Assembly: GCA_016183765.1 (NCBI GenBank)
Contig: JACPEA010000016.1
Span: 16,664 to 80,663 of the forward strand
Source: Bacteroidota bacterium
GTDB lineage: Bacteria > Bacteroidota > Bacteroidia > Chitinophagales > Chitinophagaceae
Direction of reading: 5' to 3'
DNA: 64,000 nt
Below, piece after piece: positions 34,518-44,507 of the stretch (positions are counted from its first letter, which is position 1; each line of letters opens with the position of its first letter). A program made the translations under genes and the position numbers. The notes under the pieces are model-generated. The model saw only the letters and a list, made by a program, of their open reading frames with translations, searched no databases and had not been told where the DNA came from.

Positions 34518-36087
34518 AGGCTGTTATCCAGTTTTCAAAATAATAGGTGGCAATGGTACTATTGGGCAGATGCTTCAGATTGAACCAAATATTATCTGTT
34601 TTATGTAGTTCCCGCAAATATTCGATCCGATCCCTTGTTAATTGTAGGCCATATCCGAGGCGCTTATTTTGTTCCTGCACACTTGTGCTATTTTGAACAC
34701 CGCCATTGTCTTCGATTGTGATAACTAGGTCATTATCTCGTTTCTGAATAGCAATCACCAATTGGCCGTCTTTTCCCTTGGCTGAGATCCCATGTTTGAT
34801 TGCATTTTCCACTACCGGCTGCAGAAACATGGGTGGAAATTCCAACTGGTCCAGGTCAAGCTCAGGATCGATCTCCATTTTCCATCTAAACTCAAAGCGA
34901 AGTTGTTCTACCCTTAGGTACTTTTCCAGCGTGTCCAGGTCCTCTGAAAGGGGAATCATCGGTTCACGGCTGTTCCTAAGTGTATCACGCATGATATCTG
35001 AAAAGGAAGAGAGGTACTCATTTGCTCTCTCGTTCTCCTGGTTGGTTACCAGGCCTTCGATTGAGCTGAGTGCGTTGAAAACAAAATGTGGATTTAGCTG
35101 TGTTTGGACCGAACTGAGCTGTTCTTCGATCTGTTTCCTTTTTCTTAAGTCCCTGCGTTGGCGGTACTGCTGGATTTTATATGGAACAGCGAAGAGAAAA
35201 CCTATCCCAATCAGACCCAAAGTGGATCTGGTCAGCGTGGATTGGTACCAATAGGCTTGGGTTTTCAATAGATAGGTATTTACGCGCTCCATATCCTGAT
35301 AACGTATGTCTAAATGATAGTTGTTATTTGATTGCAGGGAATCTAAAGAAAGCAGGTGGCCCGTTAATCTCCATTCTGGTTTCGTTTGGTCATCAGAAGA
35401 ATAGAGCCTAAACAGGATGCATGAGTCTTTGTTCCAATTGTTTTTCCGGATGAGCAGATCCAGCTTCTTGCCGGGGGACAATACCAATGATCGGCCTTTC
35501 AAGCTGTCAAACCCCATCCACTGTTTTTTGGTGTCGTTTGCGGTGAGTGATTTAATCCTGCTATCAATGGGGTCTGCTGCTTGTTTCTGGCGGTATCCGG
35601 CAATTACGGGGATTAATTCGGGACGATAAAAAACAGATTGGTGGATTATTTGCAGAGTTTTTTTATTTCGGAATAAAAGCATAGCAGAATCGCCCTGGCC
35701 CAGGTCAATATCTGCTAGTAGATTTCCAAAGGGGAAAATCACCTGATTTGCTTCAACGACTATAACTGGTTTCCATTGTATAACCGGCTGGTCAGGATAG
35801 GCGCAGCTATATTCAATTTCAGGGTATTCTTCAACTGGCAGGGGGATACCCAGCTGAAACGTATGATTACTGGGAATGCCCACTTTCCTCGGGGCTAATG
35901 CAATTTGTATTTTTCCACTTAACGTATTCGTACATCCGCCAGCTGATAACCTGTGGCTAAAGACAGCAGTTTTGACGATAAAGGGTACTTTGGTAATGTA
36001 GGTAATTGTGGATAATTCCAGAGACTGACCCGTGGCAACAGATACCACAATCAGCAGGCAGCCTGTATAAAGAATTGGGTTTCTCAA
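34498..36087 (-). CDS. LytS-like sensor histidine kinase
   Basis: The 529-residue protein has an N-terminal signal sequence (MRNPILYTGCLLIVVSVATG), a long periplasmic beta-rich sensor, and one membrane helix near residue 290 (STLGLIGIGFLFAVPYKIQ). The cytoplasmic kinase follows: phospho-His motif QLNPHFVFNALSSIEGLV, N-box PVVENAIKHGISAKG and G-box EDNGGVQN. It belongs to the His_kinase (PF06580) type that partners LytTR regulators. The gene overlaps its regulator by 20 bases. The divergent gene starting at 36243 encodes a lipoprotein. Confidence 0.92.
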   Translation of the reverse strand: MRNPILYTGCLLIVVSVATGQSLELSTITYITKVPFIVKTAVFSHRLSAGGCTNTLSGKIQIALAPRKVGIPSNHTFQLGIPLPVEEYPEIEYSCAYPDQPVIQWKPVIVVEANQVIFPFGNLLADIDLGQGDSAMLLFRNKKTLQIIHQSVFYRPELIPVIAGYRQKQAADPIDSRIKSLTANDTKKQWMGFDSLKGRSLVLSPGKKLDLLIRKNNWNKDSCILFRLYSSDDQTKPEWRLTGHLLSLDSLQSNNNYHLDIRYQDMERVNTYLLKTQAYWYQSTLTRSTLGLIGIGFLFAVPYKIQQYRQRRDLRKRKQIEEQLSSVQTQLNPHFVFNALSSIEGLVTNQENERANEYLSSFSDIMRDTLRNSREPMIPLSEDLDTLEKYLRVEQLRFEFRWKMEIDPELDLDQLEFPPMFLQPVVENAIKHGISAKGKDGQLVIAIQKRDNDLVITIEDNGGVQNSTSVQEQNKRLGYGLQLTRDRIEYLRELHKTDNIWFNLKHLPNSTIATYYFENWITAYENSYY

Positions 36088-36242
36088 ATCAGTTATTGGT
36101 CATTCAATATACAAAATTCAAATGGGAAAAACCAGATACCGCCGTAATTAAGCCGATACACATTGGTTTCCGACCGTTACACATCAGGGTCTCAATGGGC
36201 AGATCCTATCAGACAGTTTTGGATTATTAAAACCAAACTGCC

Positions 36243-36686
36243 ATGAAAACTTTTTGTCTGTTTCTCTGCTTATCCGTTCTGGCTGTCTCATGTAAAAAGG
36301 AGGATCCATCCATGCACCCCATTTCAGCCAGTCACGAATTCTTCAAGAGCCAGGCTGACATGTCCGGCCAAATACAATCGTTTATTGCAAAGCGTTTCCC
36401 CAATGAAATACTCAAGGAGATCAGCCATGTTTCCTACATTGACTCCAGGGATAAAAGTTATGCACTTGTGTTTTTTCAATCAAATAAGCGCTCAGGTAAC
36501 TTATTGTTAGAAAAAAAATATCAGAACGGTGTCCTATATGCGGCTTCCGGTACCAGTTGCGAAGGTGTCGGATGTAATTGCGAGGTAATCACCACCATTA
36601 GTAATGCCGGTGATGTGACGGTCAAATGTTCCTGTAGCTCCTGCACGATGTTGGTCACCGAAACGGCTGCTCCATCAACTAATTGA
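36243..36686 (+). CDS. Cys-rich lipoprotein
   Basis: The 147-residue protein has a lipoprotein signal peptide with lipobox LAVSC (MKTFCLFLCLSVLAVSCKK). The C-terminal third is rich in Cys (TSCEGVGCNCEVITT, then VKCSCSSCTMLVTE), which suggests disulfides or metal binding. I do not recognise the family. The AraC regulator gene follows three bases after its stop, and the upstream neighbour is the divergent sensor kinase. Confidence 0.75.
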   Translation: MKTFCLFLCLSVLAVSCKKEDPSMHPISASHEFFKSQADMSGQIQSFIAKRFPNEILKEISHVSYIDSRDKSYALVFFQSNKRSGNLLLEKKYQNGVLYAASGTSCEGVGCNCEVITTISNAGDVTVKCSCSSCTMLVTETAAPSTN

Positions 36687-36689
36687 AGT

Positions 36690-37670
36690 ATGAAGGGCGT
36701 ATTTGTTGATGGGCAATTCAAACCTTTCCGACAGATCCCGGCATTGCCTGATGGATATCCTGGCCCGATTATCCGGGCTAGCACGCTCTTTTTTGTCAAA
36801 GGTAATTTCGGACGCATTACCTGTCAGCGGCTTGTTTCTGGTCCCTATGAGATCTGGCATAGCGTCTATGAGGCCGCGCAGGATTGCCGGGTACGCTTTC
36901 ATCATAAGCGGGCCTTTCTAGGAGTGCATGCGGTACTAGAGGGGGAAACCTACTATGATATCAATGGTTTTCAGACGGTTCGCTTCCGGGAGCAGGAATG
37001 TAATTTCTATTTCTTACCTCTGCTGGATGGTACTGTACAGCTTGAAAAAAGAAAACGATATCAGAGCCTGAACATGTGTTTACGGGCGGCACAGGTAAAG
37101 CCCTATCTCGCACATTTTGATACCGGAAAGCGGTTTACGAAGAAACTGTTTCTGAAGGAACCTGTAGTACTCCATCAAGATCCCCTGCTTATGGGCTTTG
37201 CTTTGAAAGGGATAATTCAGGAGATATTGACTTTTACTGCCGCCATTGATCAACAGGATCTTTTCTTAAAAATCAAGATCCATGAATTCCTGTTTTATCT
37301 TTTTGGGGCTAGTATTCCCTTTGATCCCATCCGTCCCGAGATCAAGGATCGCTTATTGGAAGTTAAGAAGATCATCGACCAACAGTTTACCCAGCATTTT
37401 ACCATCCGGCAGTTGGCCAGAAAGTCCGGAATGAATACCACCAGTTTTAAGACCGCCTTCAAAAAGGCATTTGACATGGCTCCTTTTGAATACTTGGTGG
37501 AAATCCGAATGCAGCATGCCGTGACCCTGCTGCAAAAACGTGATCTATCCATCCAACGAGTGGCGGATGCGGCGGGCTATAAAAGCTTTGGCAGTTTTAT
37601 CAAAGCTTTCAAAAGAAGGTTTGGTGTCACGCCCGGACAGATCAAAAAAACATTTCCGAACGAACCATAG
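36690..37670 (+). CDS. AraC family transcriptional regulator
   Basis: The 326-residue protein has a C-terminal AraC/XylS double helix-turn-helix: FTIRQLARKSGMNTTSFKTA, then IQRVADAAGYKSFGSFIKAF and RRFGVTPGQIKK. The N-terminal 200 residues are a cupin-like ligand or sensor domain. It probably controls nearby genes, such as the MauE-like and DUF6520 genes downstream on the same strand or the lipoprotein with which it is co-transcribed. The ligand is unknown. Confidence 0.92.
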   Translation: MKGVFVDGQFKPFRQIPALPDGYPGPIIRASTLFFVKGNFGRITCQRLVSGPYEIWHSVYEAAQDCRVRFHHKRAFLGVHAVLEGETYYDINGFQTVRFREQECNFYFLPLLDGTVQLEKRKRYQSLNMCLRAAQVKPYLAHFDTGKRFTKKLFLKEPVVLHQDPLLMGFALKGIIQEILTFTAAIDQQDLFLKIKIHEFLFYLFGASIPFDPIRPEIKDRLLEVKKIIDQQFTQHFTIRQLARKSGMNTTSFKTAFKKAFDMAPFEYLVEIRMQHAVTLLQKRDLSIQRVADAAGYKSFGSFIKAFKRRFGVTPGQIKKTFPNEP

Positions 37671-37741
37671 GCCTTTCCAGTCAAACTATACCGGCCCAGG
37701 TTTGCTTTTCATATTTGTGCCAGCGTAAATCTGATTAAGTG

Positions 37742-38176
37742 ATGCGGCATAAATATTTAGTCGAAATCCTATCCAGCCTGTTGATTCTATTGTTCGTTTA
37801 TACAGCGGTCAATAAAATTGTCGGGTACTCCTCTTTTCAAACTGTACTAGCCCAATCACCGCTGATTGGTTCATTTGCTGCTGTAATTGCGTGGTTTTTG
37901 CCCCTGGTGGAACTTGGTACAGCCAGCCTGTTACTTTTTGGAACTACACGCAAAGCTGGTTTTTATGCTGCAGCCAGTTTGCTACTTGTATTTACCGGGT
38001 ATATCACATATATGCTATTATTTTCCCCTCATCTGCCTTGCTCCTGTGGCGGAGTCCTTAAGTTTTTAAGCTGGCAGACTCATTTACTATTTAATGTGTT
38101 CTGGATACTACTGGCCATGCTGGGTCTTAGGCTGATGGGAGGGATGCAACCGGCTAAATATCAAAACAGGGAGTAA
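37742..38176 (+). CDS. MauE/DoxX-type membrane protein
   Basis: The 144-residue protein starts MRHKYLVEILSSLLILLFVY and has four membrane helices (AVIAWFLPLVELGTASLLLF, AAASLLLVFTGYITYMLLF). A periplasmic-side CSCGG motif lies in the loop SPHLPCSCGGVLKFLSWQ. MauE/DoxX-family proteins work in electron transfer or disulfide chemistry at the membrane. In Bacteroidota they often neighbour TlpA-like and DUF6520 genes, as here. An in-frame GTG one codon earlier is possible as start. Confidence 0.82.
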   Translation: MRHKYLVEILSSLLILLFVYTAVNKIVGYSSFQTVLAQSPLIGSFAAVIAWFLPLVELGTASLLLFGTTRKAGFYAAASLLLVFTGYITYMLLFSPHLPCSCGGVLKFLSWQTHLLFNVFWILLAMLGLRLMGGMQPAKYQNRE

Positions 38177-38283
38177 GCTGAAAACCTATAAAAGAGTAAG
38201 CAAATATTTTCCATCATTTGTTGCTACAGGAGCAGCCGCCAAAACTGGTATTTTATTTATTTATTTATTTTAAAACCAATTGT

Positions 38284-38619
38284 ATGAAAAAGTATTTTTT
38301 TGGCCTAATGGCTGTTGTATTTGCATTGGGTGCAAGTGCCTTTACGCAGGTGTCCATGGAAATAGCGAAACCTGCTGTTTCATCGACAGAGTACGCCTAT
38401 TTCTACCTGACTACCAATAATACAGGAGATGAAAACGACGCATCGAAATGGGACTATATCACCAGCCAGAATCCCGGGGATATAGGATGCGAGGGCGAAA
38501 ATGTGCTTTGCACCATCTATGCGCCAATCGCCAATCCAATGGATACCCATCCTGATTTTACAGGGATCTCAGATGTGCGGGCTTCCACTTTGGTGTTCAG
38601 CAAGGTTTACAAACCTTAA
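38284..38619 (+). CDS. Small secreted protein, DUF6520-like
   Basis: The 111-residue protein has a signal peptide (MKKYFFGLMAVVFALGASAF). It carries the WDYITSQNPGDIGCEGENVL segment with two Cys, the pattern of DUF6520 proteins found beside MauE-like genes in Bacteroidota. The function is unknown. The ATG at 38284 is chosen since it starts the signal peptide; a longer frame begins upstream but reads through a noncoding T-rich stretch. A bidirectional terminator follows. Confidence 0.75.
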   Translation: MKKYFFGLMAVVFALGASAFTQVSMEIAKPAVSSTEYAYFYLTTNNTGDENDASKWDYITSQNPGDIGCEGENVLCTIYAPIANPMDTHPDFTGISDVRASTLVFSKVYKP

Positions 38620-38636
38620 CCCTATGTATATTTAAC

Positions 38637-38664
38637 AAAAGGGCTGCCATCCGGCAGCCCTTTT
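38637..38664. terminator. Bidirectional terminator between the DUF6520-like gene and susD
   Basis: AAAAGGGCTGCC and GGCAGCCCTTTT are perfect complements around the loop ATCC. The A and T tracts make it work on both strands. It ends the plus-strand MauE/DUF6520 transcript and the minus-strand SusC/SusD transcript, which converge here. Confidence 0.88.
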
Positions 38665-38673
38665 GCATGAAAT

Positions 38674-40020
38674 TCACCTTGGATTTTGCACTATTCCTGT
38701 CTTAGCAATAACGGTTGCCGGAAGTGGAAGTGCGAACCGGTTGTCACCTGGGGGAAGAGAGAATATTTGTCCATTTAATTTTCTGGTAATGGTTATGGCC
38801 GAACCCTTGGCATTCTGCCTTTTGATATCCGGCCATCTTAGGTGGCGCATCAATAGTTCTTTTCGCCTTTCAGTTAATACCAATTCCAAGCAATCTGCCG
38901 CATTTGCCGCTGTTAACGGAATAAATGTGCCTGTTTTCCATCTTTTTCTAAGCAGGGTATTGAGGTCTGAAAGTGCCGCACCGGCGTTGCCGGAGCGTGC
39001 AAAACTCTCCGCCCTGGTCAGGTAAAGTTCATCTGTGGACAGGCCACAGAATAGGGTGGTGCTTCCATCGTAACTACCCACAAAACTAAATGAGCCATCT
39101 CCATTGTTCCTAAAGAACAATGATTTTCTAAGATCATTGGAGGAATAGGAATTGTAAAGGGTTGAATCTATCCTGTTCCTGATAGCAGACATCGCTGATG
39201 CAGTAAAGTGCATGATGACTTCTGCATTAAACCGGGGGAAGGGTGTCGTAGCAGGCGATATGGTATTATAGTCCAAAAGGTTGCTGTTTAGCTGCAAGGC
39301 GGAGTCCGCATATTTACGTGCATTGGTATAATCCTGTACATAGAGATAGGTACGTGCGAGTAAAGCATAGGTTGCAGATTTTGATGGTCGCATTACATGG
39401 GTAGGTGTAGCAGGTAATAAAGGGATGGCGTTCTTTAGGTCTGTAATTGCCTGGTCGTAACCAGCCTGTATACTTGCCCTCGTACTGGCGATGTTGAAAT
39501 CTGAAGATAAACGGATGGGTATGCCCGGCTCTGAACCGGCCGTAGTGCTATCATACGCTTTTGCCCATAGGGAAAGGGTGGATAGAAAACATTTTCCCCG
39601 GAAAAAAAGCGCTGATCCTTTCACATTGTCCCAGACCGTTTTATTCTGGTTTGTTCTCTCAACGGTGGATAAAGATTCCAATACGATATTGGCATAGTAC
39701 ACAGGGTCGTAGGAGTATGACCAGTCATTGGGATAGGCATCGAATATGATTTCTTCACCCCAGGTATAGATGTTTTTATAGCGTTGTTGTGTCAATGCGT
39801 TGAAATCAGCATCTGTCAGGTAATAATTGTCACTGCTGCCTTCCCCGGCCCAGGGACAATTTTTATTCATCCGGTCGTTGTTGTCCAGTAATGCCTGCAG
39901 GTCTGCTACAGATGAGGGAATCACCAAACTTTTGTCTGGTTTGGCATCAAGGTATTTTTTACAGGAGATCTGCACTGCCAATAGGCAGCAGATAAAAATC
40001 AGGGCGATGGTATGTCTCAT
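38674..40020 (-). CDS. SusD/RagB family outer-membrane lipoprotein
   Basis: The 448-residue protein starts MRHTIALIFICCLLAVQISC with lipobox VQISC. It has the SusD layout of TPR-like helices, with KYLDAKPDKSLVIPSSVADL near the N-terminus and TERRKELLMRHLRWPDIKR near the C-terminus. It forms a lid over the SusC channel and binds the ligand outside the cell. The start at 40020 is 16 bases after the SusC stop; a longer frame into susC is rejected because it lacks the signal peptide. The substrate cannot be told, since no glycoside hydrolase or peptidase is next to it apart from a TlpA-like protein. Confidence 0.92.
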   Translation of the reverse strand: MRHTIALIFICCLLAVQISCKKYLDAKPDKSLVIPSSVADLQALLDNNDRMNKNCPWAGEGSSDNYYLTDADFNALTQQRYKNIYTWGEEIIFDAYPNDWSYSYDPVYYANIVLESLSTVERTNQNKTVWDNVKGSALFFRGKCFLSTLSLWAKAYDSTTAGSEPGIPIRLSSDFNIASTRASIQAGYDQAITDLKNAIPLLPATPTHVMRPSKSATYALLARTYLYVQDYTNARKYADSALQLNSNLLDYNTISPATTPFPRFNAEVIMHFTASAMSAIRNRIDSTLYNSYSSNDLRKSLFFRNNGDGSFSFVGSYDGSTTLFCGLSTDELYLTRAESFARSGNAGAALSDLNTLLRKRWKTGTFIPLTAANAADCLELVLTERRKELLMRHLRWPDIKRQNAKGSAITITRKLNGQIFSLPPGDNRFALPLPATVIAKTGIVQNPR

Positions 40021-40036
40021 AATACTCTTTTTTTGT

Positions 40037-43000
40037 TTAGAAATTAACCCGGATTCCGAGTGCATATGATTTTGAAGGAGGTAAGCCACTTGTATAGTCT
40101 GGATCAATTGCTTTTTTATTGCTTTTCCAGATAATACCCATGTTATTGGCATTGAAGTACACTTGCAATTTTTGGAAGGCGGAGCGGGAACCTTTGGGCT
40201 GTAACTCATAACTGATATTGATAAACTGCAAACGGATATGATCTCCTTTTTCGACCAGGACATAGGAACTGTTGTAAAAATTATCCCTTGCACTGGTAGT
40301 GGGGTAAATCAGGGATGGAACCTGGGTTCTGGCTTCATCACCGGGTAATTGCCAGCGTTCGGCAAAATCACTGTGACCACTGGATGCGCTAAAGAGACTG
40401 GAATAGTTGATCGATGATCTTCTGAAATAGTACCCAAGTTTGTACACCATGTTGATGTTTACTGACCAGTTTTTATAGACAAAACTGTTTAGGAAGTTTC
40501 CCCAATATACAGGAACAGCAGAGCCACGATAAACCAGATCACTGATCAAAACGGAGGGGCCTGTGAGTGCTGTATAGTTCTTGCTTACCAGCCCATTGAC
40601 AATACCTTGTGGATCACCCGACGCAGGATCAAGACCCGCCCATTGATAACTGAGTATGGAATACACCGGTTTGCCTTCGAGCGGAGAGATCGATTCTCCG
40701 CTACTCAGGTAGGCGCTTCCCTGAGTCGCAGTCTGGTTGAATCTGGTAACTTTGCTGGCTGCGAAATTGAATACCAGTGTTGGCGTCCATTTTAGTTGAC
40801 CGCTAAAGGGTCGGGCATGTAATTGTATATCGAAACCATGTCCTTCCATATTGGCAATGTTTTCGGTGAGATAATTGGTTCCCAGCCCGGTAGTATAATC
40901 GACCGGTGCATTGCCAAAAAGATCCACTCCTTTTTTTGAATAGAATTCAACGCTGCCTGAAAAAAGCGATGCTTTGGTGGCAAAGTCAATACCTGCATTG
41001 AAGAGGTATACTTTTTCCCAGCGCAAGGAGGGATTGGGAAACTGTGTCACATTCGCATAAGGAAGATTCGTGTATTGGGCACCGATGGGCGTATAGCCGA
41101 TGGTGGTAACCGCCGATCTGTTATTATCTACATTTCCACTGCTTCCGTAAGTAAGTCGCAATTTCAGCATCGGTAACCAGGGTACACTGTAAAAAGGTTC
41201 TTTGGAGACCGACCAGGAAAGGCCGGTAGACCAAAGAGGTACTCCTTTCTCGTTGGCCTGTACGCCAAAGAGGTTAGAAGCGTCCTTACGGGCACTGGCG
41301 GAAAACATATATCTGGAACGGAAGGTATAGGCACCATTGAAAAGCAAGGAAGTAAAGCGATTGCGTTTGCCTGAGAAAGCATTACCTGAGGGTATGGCCT
41401 GGTTGGCTCCTGTGATAAAAGTTGGGTAGGTATTTACCAGGTCCACTGCACCTACCGTCGCAAATTCATCGTTGTAGCCATAAACCCGGCTAGAATTACC
41501 GGTGGAAATGATTTCCCTGATTTCTCCTCCGGCCAGCAGGGAGATATCGTGTTTGCCCCAGTTTTTTTGGTAATTGATCTGCCCTCTGGCATTCTGGGTT
41601 TCCATGATGGCTTTTGTATTGTTGAAAATACCACCAAGTGGAACTATGTATTTTACTACACCAGTCGATCTATTGATTTGTGAAAAGCGGTTAATCAGAT
41701 CCCTTGCTGAAAAACTGTTGATGTCCTGCAATGTTTCCGTCAGTCTTACCTGCCGCTGGTACTGATAATTTGCTGAAAAAGAGAGCCCTTTTCCCAGGTT
41801 GTATTGCAGTCCGGCGTTAGCCAGTATATCCTGGGTATTGGTGGATGATACCGCCCTTCGATACTCATCCAAGGGATAATACTTCCAGTCAAGCAGTTTG
41901 CCATTTCCAGCGGTATCAATGTAGGGCTCTCTGTACACATTCAGTGCAAGTGGATTACCAGCAGCATCTGCCAACTGTGCATAGGGATAGAGCTGTTGCC
42001 CATTGAAACTTCCCTGGCCATAGCCGGATCTGCCACTGCCCGAGCGGCTTTGGGTATAATACAGAGAAGTGGTCAGCTGTAAGGCATCGGACAGTTTAAA
42101 ACTATTGTCCGCATATAGGTTCACCCGGTTATAAGTAGCTTTTAATTCATTGGTGTTTCTGTTCATAGCTCCTGATACATGGTAGGTAACAACTGGAGAA
42201 CCCCCTTGCAGGGACAGGGAATATTGTGTGTTCACCAGGTTACTATAGAGGTATTTTGAAAAATCATTTCGAACATCCAGATTACGTAGTGCATTGATCC
42301 GGCTGTCTGCTTCGGCGGGGGATAATTGCCCGTTAGTTTTTTTGAGCAGGAGTTCCACCACTGGAGTCAAGGCAGGTCTCGAGATGTTATTGATCTGGCT
42401 TGTATAGAATCCTTTACTATATAACATCTGTTCCACATCGATAAAATCGGAGGAGGCAATGGGCTTGAAATAGGACAGATCCGGCTTATCTGCAACGGTC
42501 AATACTGAATTAAAGTTTACCTGGAGTGAGCGGTTGCGTTTTCCTTTTTTGAGTGTTATTACAATCACCCCATTTCCTGCCCTTGTTCCCCAAATAGAAG
42601 CTGCTGCCGCATCTTTAAGCACCGAAATGTTTTCTACATCATCGGGATTGATGTTATTGAGATCGCCTTCGTAAGGGAAATGATTGACAATTACCAGTGG
42701 CTGCTGGTTTCCGTAAATCGTACTGAGTCCCCTTATGGTAATGGCTGGGCGATTGCTATTACGATCAAATAGTATGCCGTTGGTGAGCCCCTCCAAACGG
42801 GATAAGGTGGTTGTGCCAACTTGCAGGTTCAATGTTTTGTTATCAAGCAAGGTATAGGACCCGGTAGCTCTCTCACGTGAAATTTTCTGATACCCAGTAT
42901 TAACTGTGATTTCTTCCAGTTGATTGACAGAAAAACGCAGGAAAATGATTATAGGTGCCTTTACGTCTACCGGTACAGTTCGCCCCTCATAGTTAAGATA

Positions 43001-43219
43001 GGATACTTTGATACTGTCCCGGATATTGGCAACTTTTACAGTAAAACTTCCATCGGATTTGGTGGTGGTTTTGTTATGGGTACTGATCACTTCAATGATG
43101 GCACCTTCCAGCGGCTGCCGGGTAGAATCCATGATTCTGCCAGTAATAATGGTTTGGGTAGACTGCGCTTGTGCCAGGAAGGGCAAGAACAGCAGCAGAT
43201 TATAGAGAAATATCTTCAT
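40037..43219 (-). CDS. SusC/RagA family TonB-dependent transporter
   Basis: The 1060-residue protein has a signal peptide (MKIFLYNLLLFLPFLAQAQ) and a carboxypeptidase-regulatory-like domain (ITGRIMDSTRQPLEGAIIEV). A TonB-plug domain follows (NRPAITIRGLSTIYGNQQPL, then DVENISVLKDAAAASIWGTR and GNGVIVITLKKG), then a 22-strand barrel ending ALGIRVNF with terminal Phe. It imports a ligand delivered by SusD, using TonB energy. It starts 6 bases after the TlpA-like gene, so the three genes form one operon. Confidence 0.95.
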   Translation of the reverse strand: MKIFLYNLLLFLPFLAQAQSTQTIITGRIMDSTRQPLEGAIIEVISTHNKTTTKSDGSFTVKVANIRDSIKVSYLNYEGRTVPVDVKAPIIIFLRFSVNQLEEITVNTGYQKISRERATGSYTLLDNKTLNLQVGTTTLSRLEGLTNGILFDRNSNRPAITIRGLSTIYGNQQPLVIVNHFPYEGDLNNINPDDVENISVLKDAAAASIWGTRAGNGVIVITLKKGKRNRSLQVNFNSVLTVADKPDLSYFKPIASSDFIDVEQMLYSKGFYTSQINNISRPALTPVVELLLKKTNGQLSPAEADSRINALRNLDVRNDFSKYLYSNLVNTQYSLSLQGGSPVVTYHVSGAMNRNTNELKATYNRVNLYADNSFKLSDALQLTTSLYYTQSRSGSGRSGYGQGSFNGQQLYPYAQLADAAGNPLALNVYREPYIDTAGNGKLLDWKYYPLDEYRRAVSSTNTQDILANAGLQYNLGKGLSFSANYQYQRQVRLTETLQDINSFSARDLINRFSQINRSTGVVKYIVPLGGIFNNTKAIMETQNARGQINYQKNWGKHDISLLAGGEIREIISTGNSSRVYGYNDEFATVGAVDLVNTYPTFITGANQAIPSGNAFSGKRNRFTSLLFNGAYTFRSRYMFSASARKDASNLFGVQANEKGVPLWSTGLSWSVSKEPFYSVPWLPMLKLRLTYGSSGNVDNNRSAVTTIGYTPIGAQYTNLPYANVTQFPNPSLRWEKVYLFNAGIDFATKASLFSGSVEFYSKKGVDLFGNAPVDYTTGLGTNYLTENIANMEGHGFDIQLHARPFSGQLKWTPTLVFNFAASKVTRFNQTATQGSAYLSSGESISPLEGKPVYSILSYQWAGLDPASGDPQGIVNGLVSKNYTALTGPSVLISDLVYRGSAVPVYWGNFLNSFVYKNWSVNINMVYKLGYYFRRSSINYSSLFSASSGHSDFAERWQLPGDEARTQVPSLIYPTTSARDNFYNSSYVLVEKGDHIRLQFINISYELQPKGSRSAFQKLQVYFNANNMGIIWKSNKKAIDPDYTSGLPPSKSYALGIRVNF

Positions 43220-43225
43220 ATTGTT

Positions 43226-44455
43226 TTATTTAAAGGGTTTGGTAATATCCGTCAATACAAATACGGGCAATGTTATTCGCTCCTTGCTCATGACAAGTCC
43301 ATAGGTGTTCAGGAAGGCCTGCAGTAAGGAGATGTCGTTAAATACCGCTGCGTCAGGTGAAGCAATCCAGTACAGGGCTTGGGTTGCGTCCACAAATACC
43401 GGGGCTCCGATCTCATCTTTGTTCAGCTTTCTGATCAGTGCCGCCAATGTCATTTTTCCTTGTGGCAGTGGTGGGTTCGCGGGTGTCAATGTTAATGTGT
43501 CAGAGCGGATGATCCATGCGTCCATCTCTTTTCGTTCCATGGAAGCAGAAAGGCTAAACTGCTCATTTAAGTCTGCCAGCATTTTACTTTTCATTTTTCC
43601 CAGACTGGTATAGAGGGGTGCTGTTTGTTCGTAACAGTAGGTATGCTTTATCGTCCATTCTGTATTTCTTGTTACAGGCTTATTAAAGGATTCAGTACTG
43701 CTGGTATTGAGTATCCACCGATTAACAGGAATGGTATCATGGATGGCCTGCCGGTACAATGCAATCAGGGGTAGGTTAATAAAATACATCCGTTGCAATT
43801 TTCGAACAGTATCCCTGATAAAGTCTGACATTCCGGACAGCCCTTCGATATGTGGCAGCAGCACTGAGGTATAGATGGGTGTTGTCGTGAAATTGACCGC
43901 TTCATTTTCCAGTAAAGGTTTATTCCTGTCAAAGTGAAACAGGTCCTTTTTTTGGCGGATGGGGGGATTCCCGGTCATCGCCAATTGGCGAATATTCTCT
44001 GCTGTAACCGACTCTGCATGACTGATGGCACTAACAACACCATTTTTGATCCATACTTCGTGAGGAATCAATTTGTGTGGAAACCATTGCCTGAAGAGGG
44101 TATCACCTGTAATAAAGGGAAGCTGCCAATTTTGGGCACTTCTTTCCAGGAAAGTCTGTATTGTAGCAGCTTTTTCATACCCTACTACAAACACCTGTAG
44201 GGTATCACCCATTTGTTTATCCAGGCTATCCAATTTTGGCAGTATGGCTACGCAGGGACCACACCATGTGGCAAAGAAATCCAGCAGGATAATTTTGTTT
44301 TTTGCATAAGGGAGCCGGGAAGACGAATAGGGGGCATTGATGATCTGGTTAATCACCTTATCAGGAATCTTGTCACCAATCGCTAATGGCTTGATCGTCT
44401 GTGCTTTACTATGTTGCAGGCACAGTAATGCGAACAGGCAAATAAATGCTCTCAT
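43226..44455 (-). CDS. TlpA-like thiol-disulfide protein with extra C-terminal domain
   Basis: The 409-residue protein has a signal peptide (MRAFICLFALLCLQHSKAQ) and a thioredoxin domain with catalytic FFATWCGPCVAILPKLD (Cys65, Cys68). The rest (about 230 residues) ends LLQAFLNTYGLVMSKERITL and PVFVLTDITKPF. This is like the tail found in Bacteroidota TlpA proteins of the DUF3738-like type. It acts in the periplasm on disulfides. It is the first clear gene of the operon with SusC and SusD, so the imported ligand may involve thiols or a Cys-rich protein. Confidence 0.85.
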   Translation of the reverse strand: MRAFICLFALLCLQHSKAQTIKPLAIGDKIPDKVINQIINAPYSSSRLPYAKNKIILLDFFATWCGPCVAILPKLDSLDKQMGDTLQVFVVGYEKAATIQTFLERSAQNWQLPFITGDTLFRQWFPHKLIPHEVWIKNGVVSAISHAESVTAENIRQLAMTGNPPIRQKKDLFHFDRNKPLLENEAVNFTTTPIYTSVLLPHIEGLSGMSDFIRDTVRKLQRMYFINLPLIALYRQAIHDTIPVNRWILNTSSTESFNKPVTRNTEWTIKHTYCYEQTAPLYTSLGKMKSKMLADLNEQFSLSASMERKEMDAWIIRSDTLTLTPANPPLPQGKMTLAALIRKLNKDEIGAPVFVDATQALYWIASPDAAVFNDISLLQAFLNTYGLVMSKERITLPVFVLTDITKPFK

Positions 44456-44507
44456 GTAAGGAGTTTTTAAGAATAAGTAAGGAAATAACGAGGGAGGAGG
44501 GGCAATC

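Noticed and set aside
38674..40293. Longer start for the SusD gene extending into susC
   Set aside because: The extra 91 residues are the antisense-free overlap of the SusC 3' end in another frame and lack a signal peptide. The lipobox start at 40020 fits the family.
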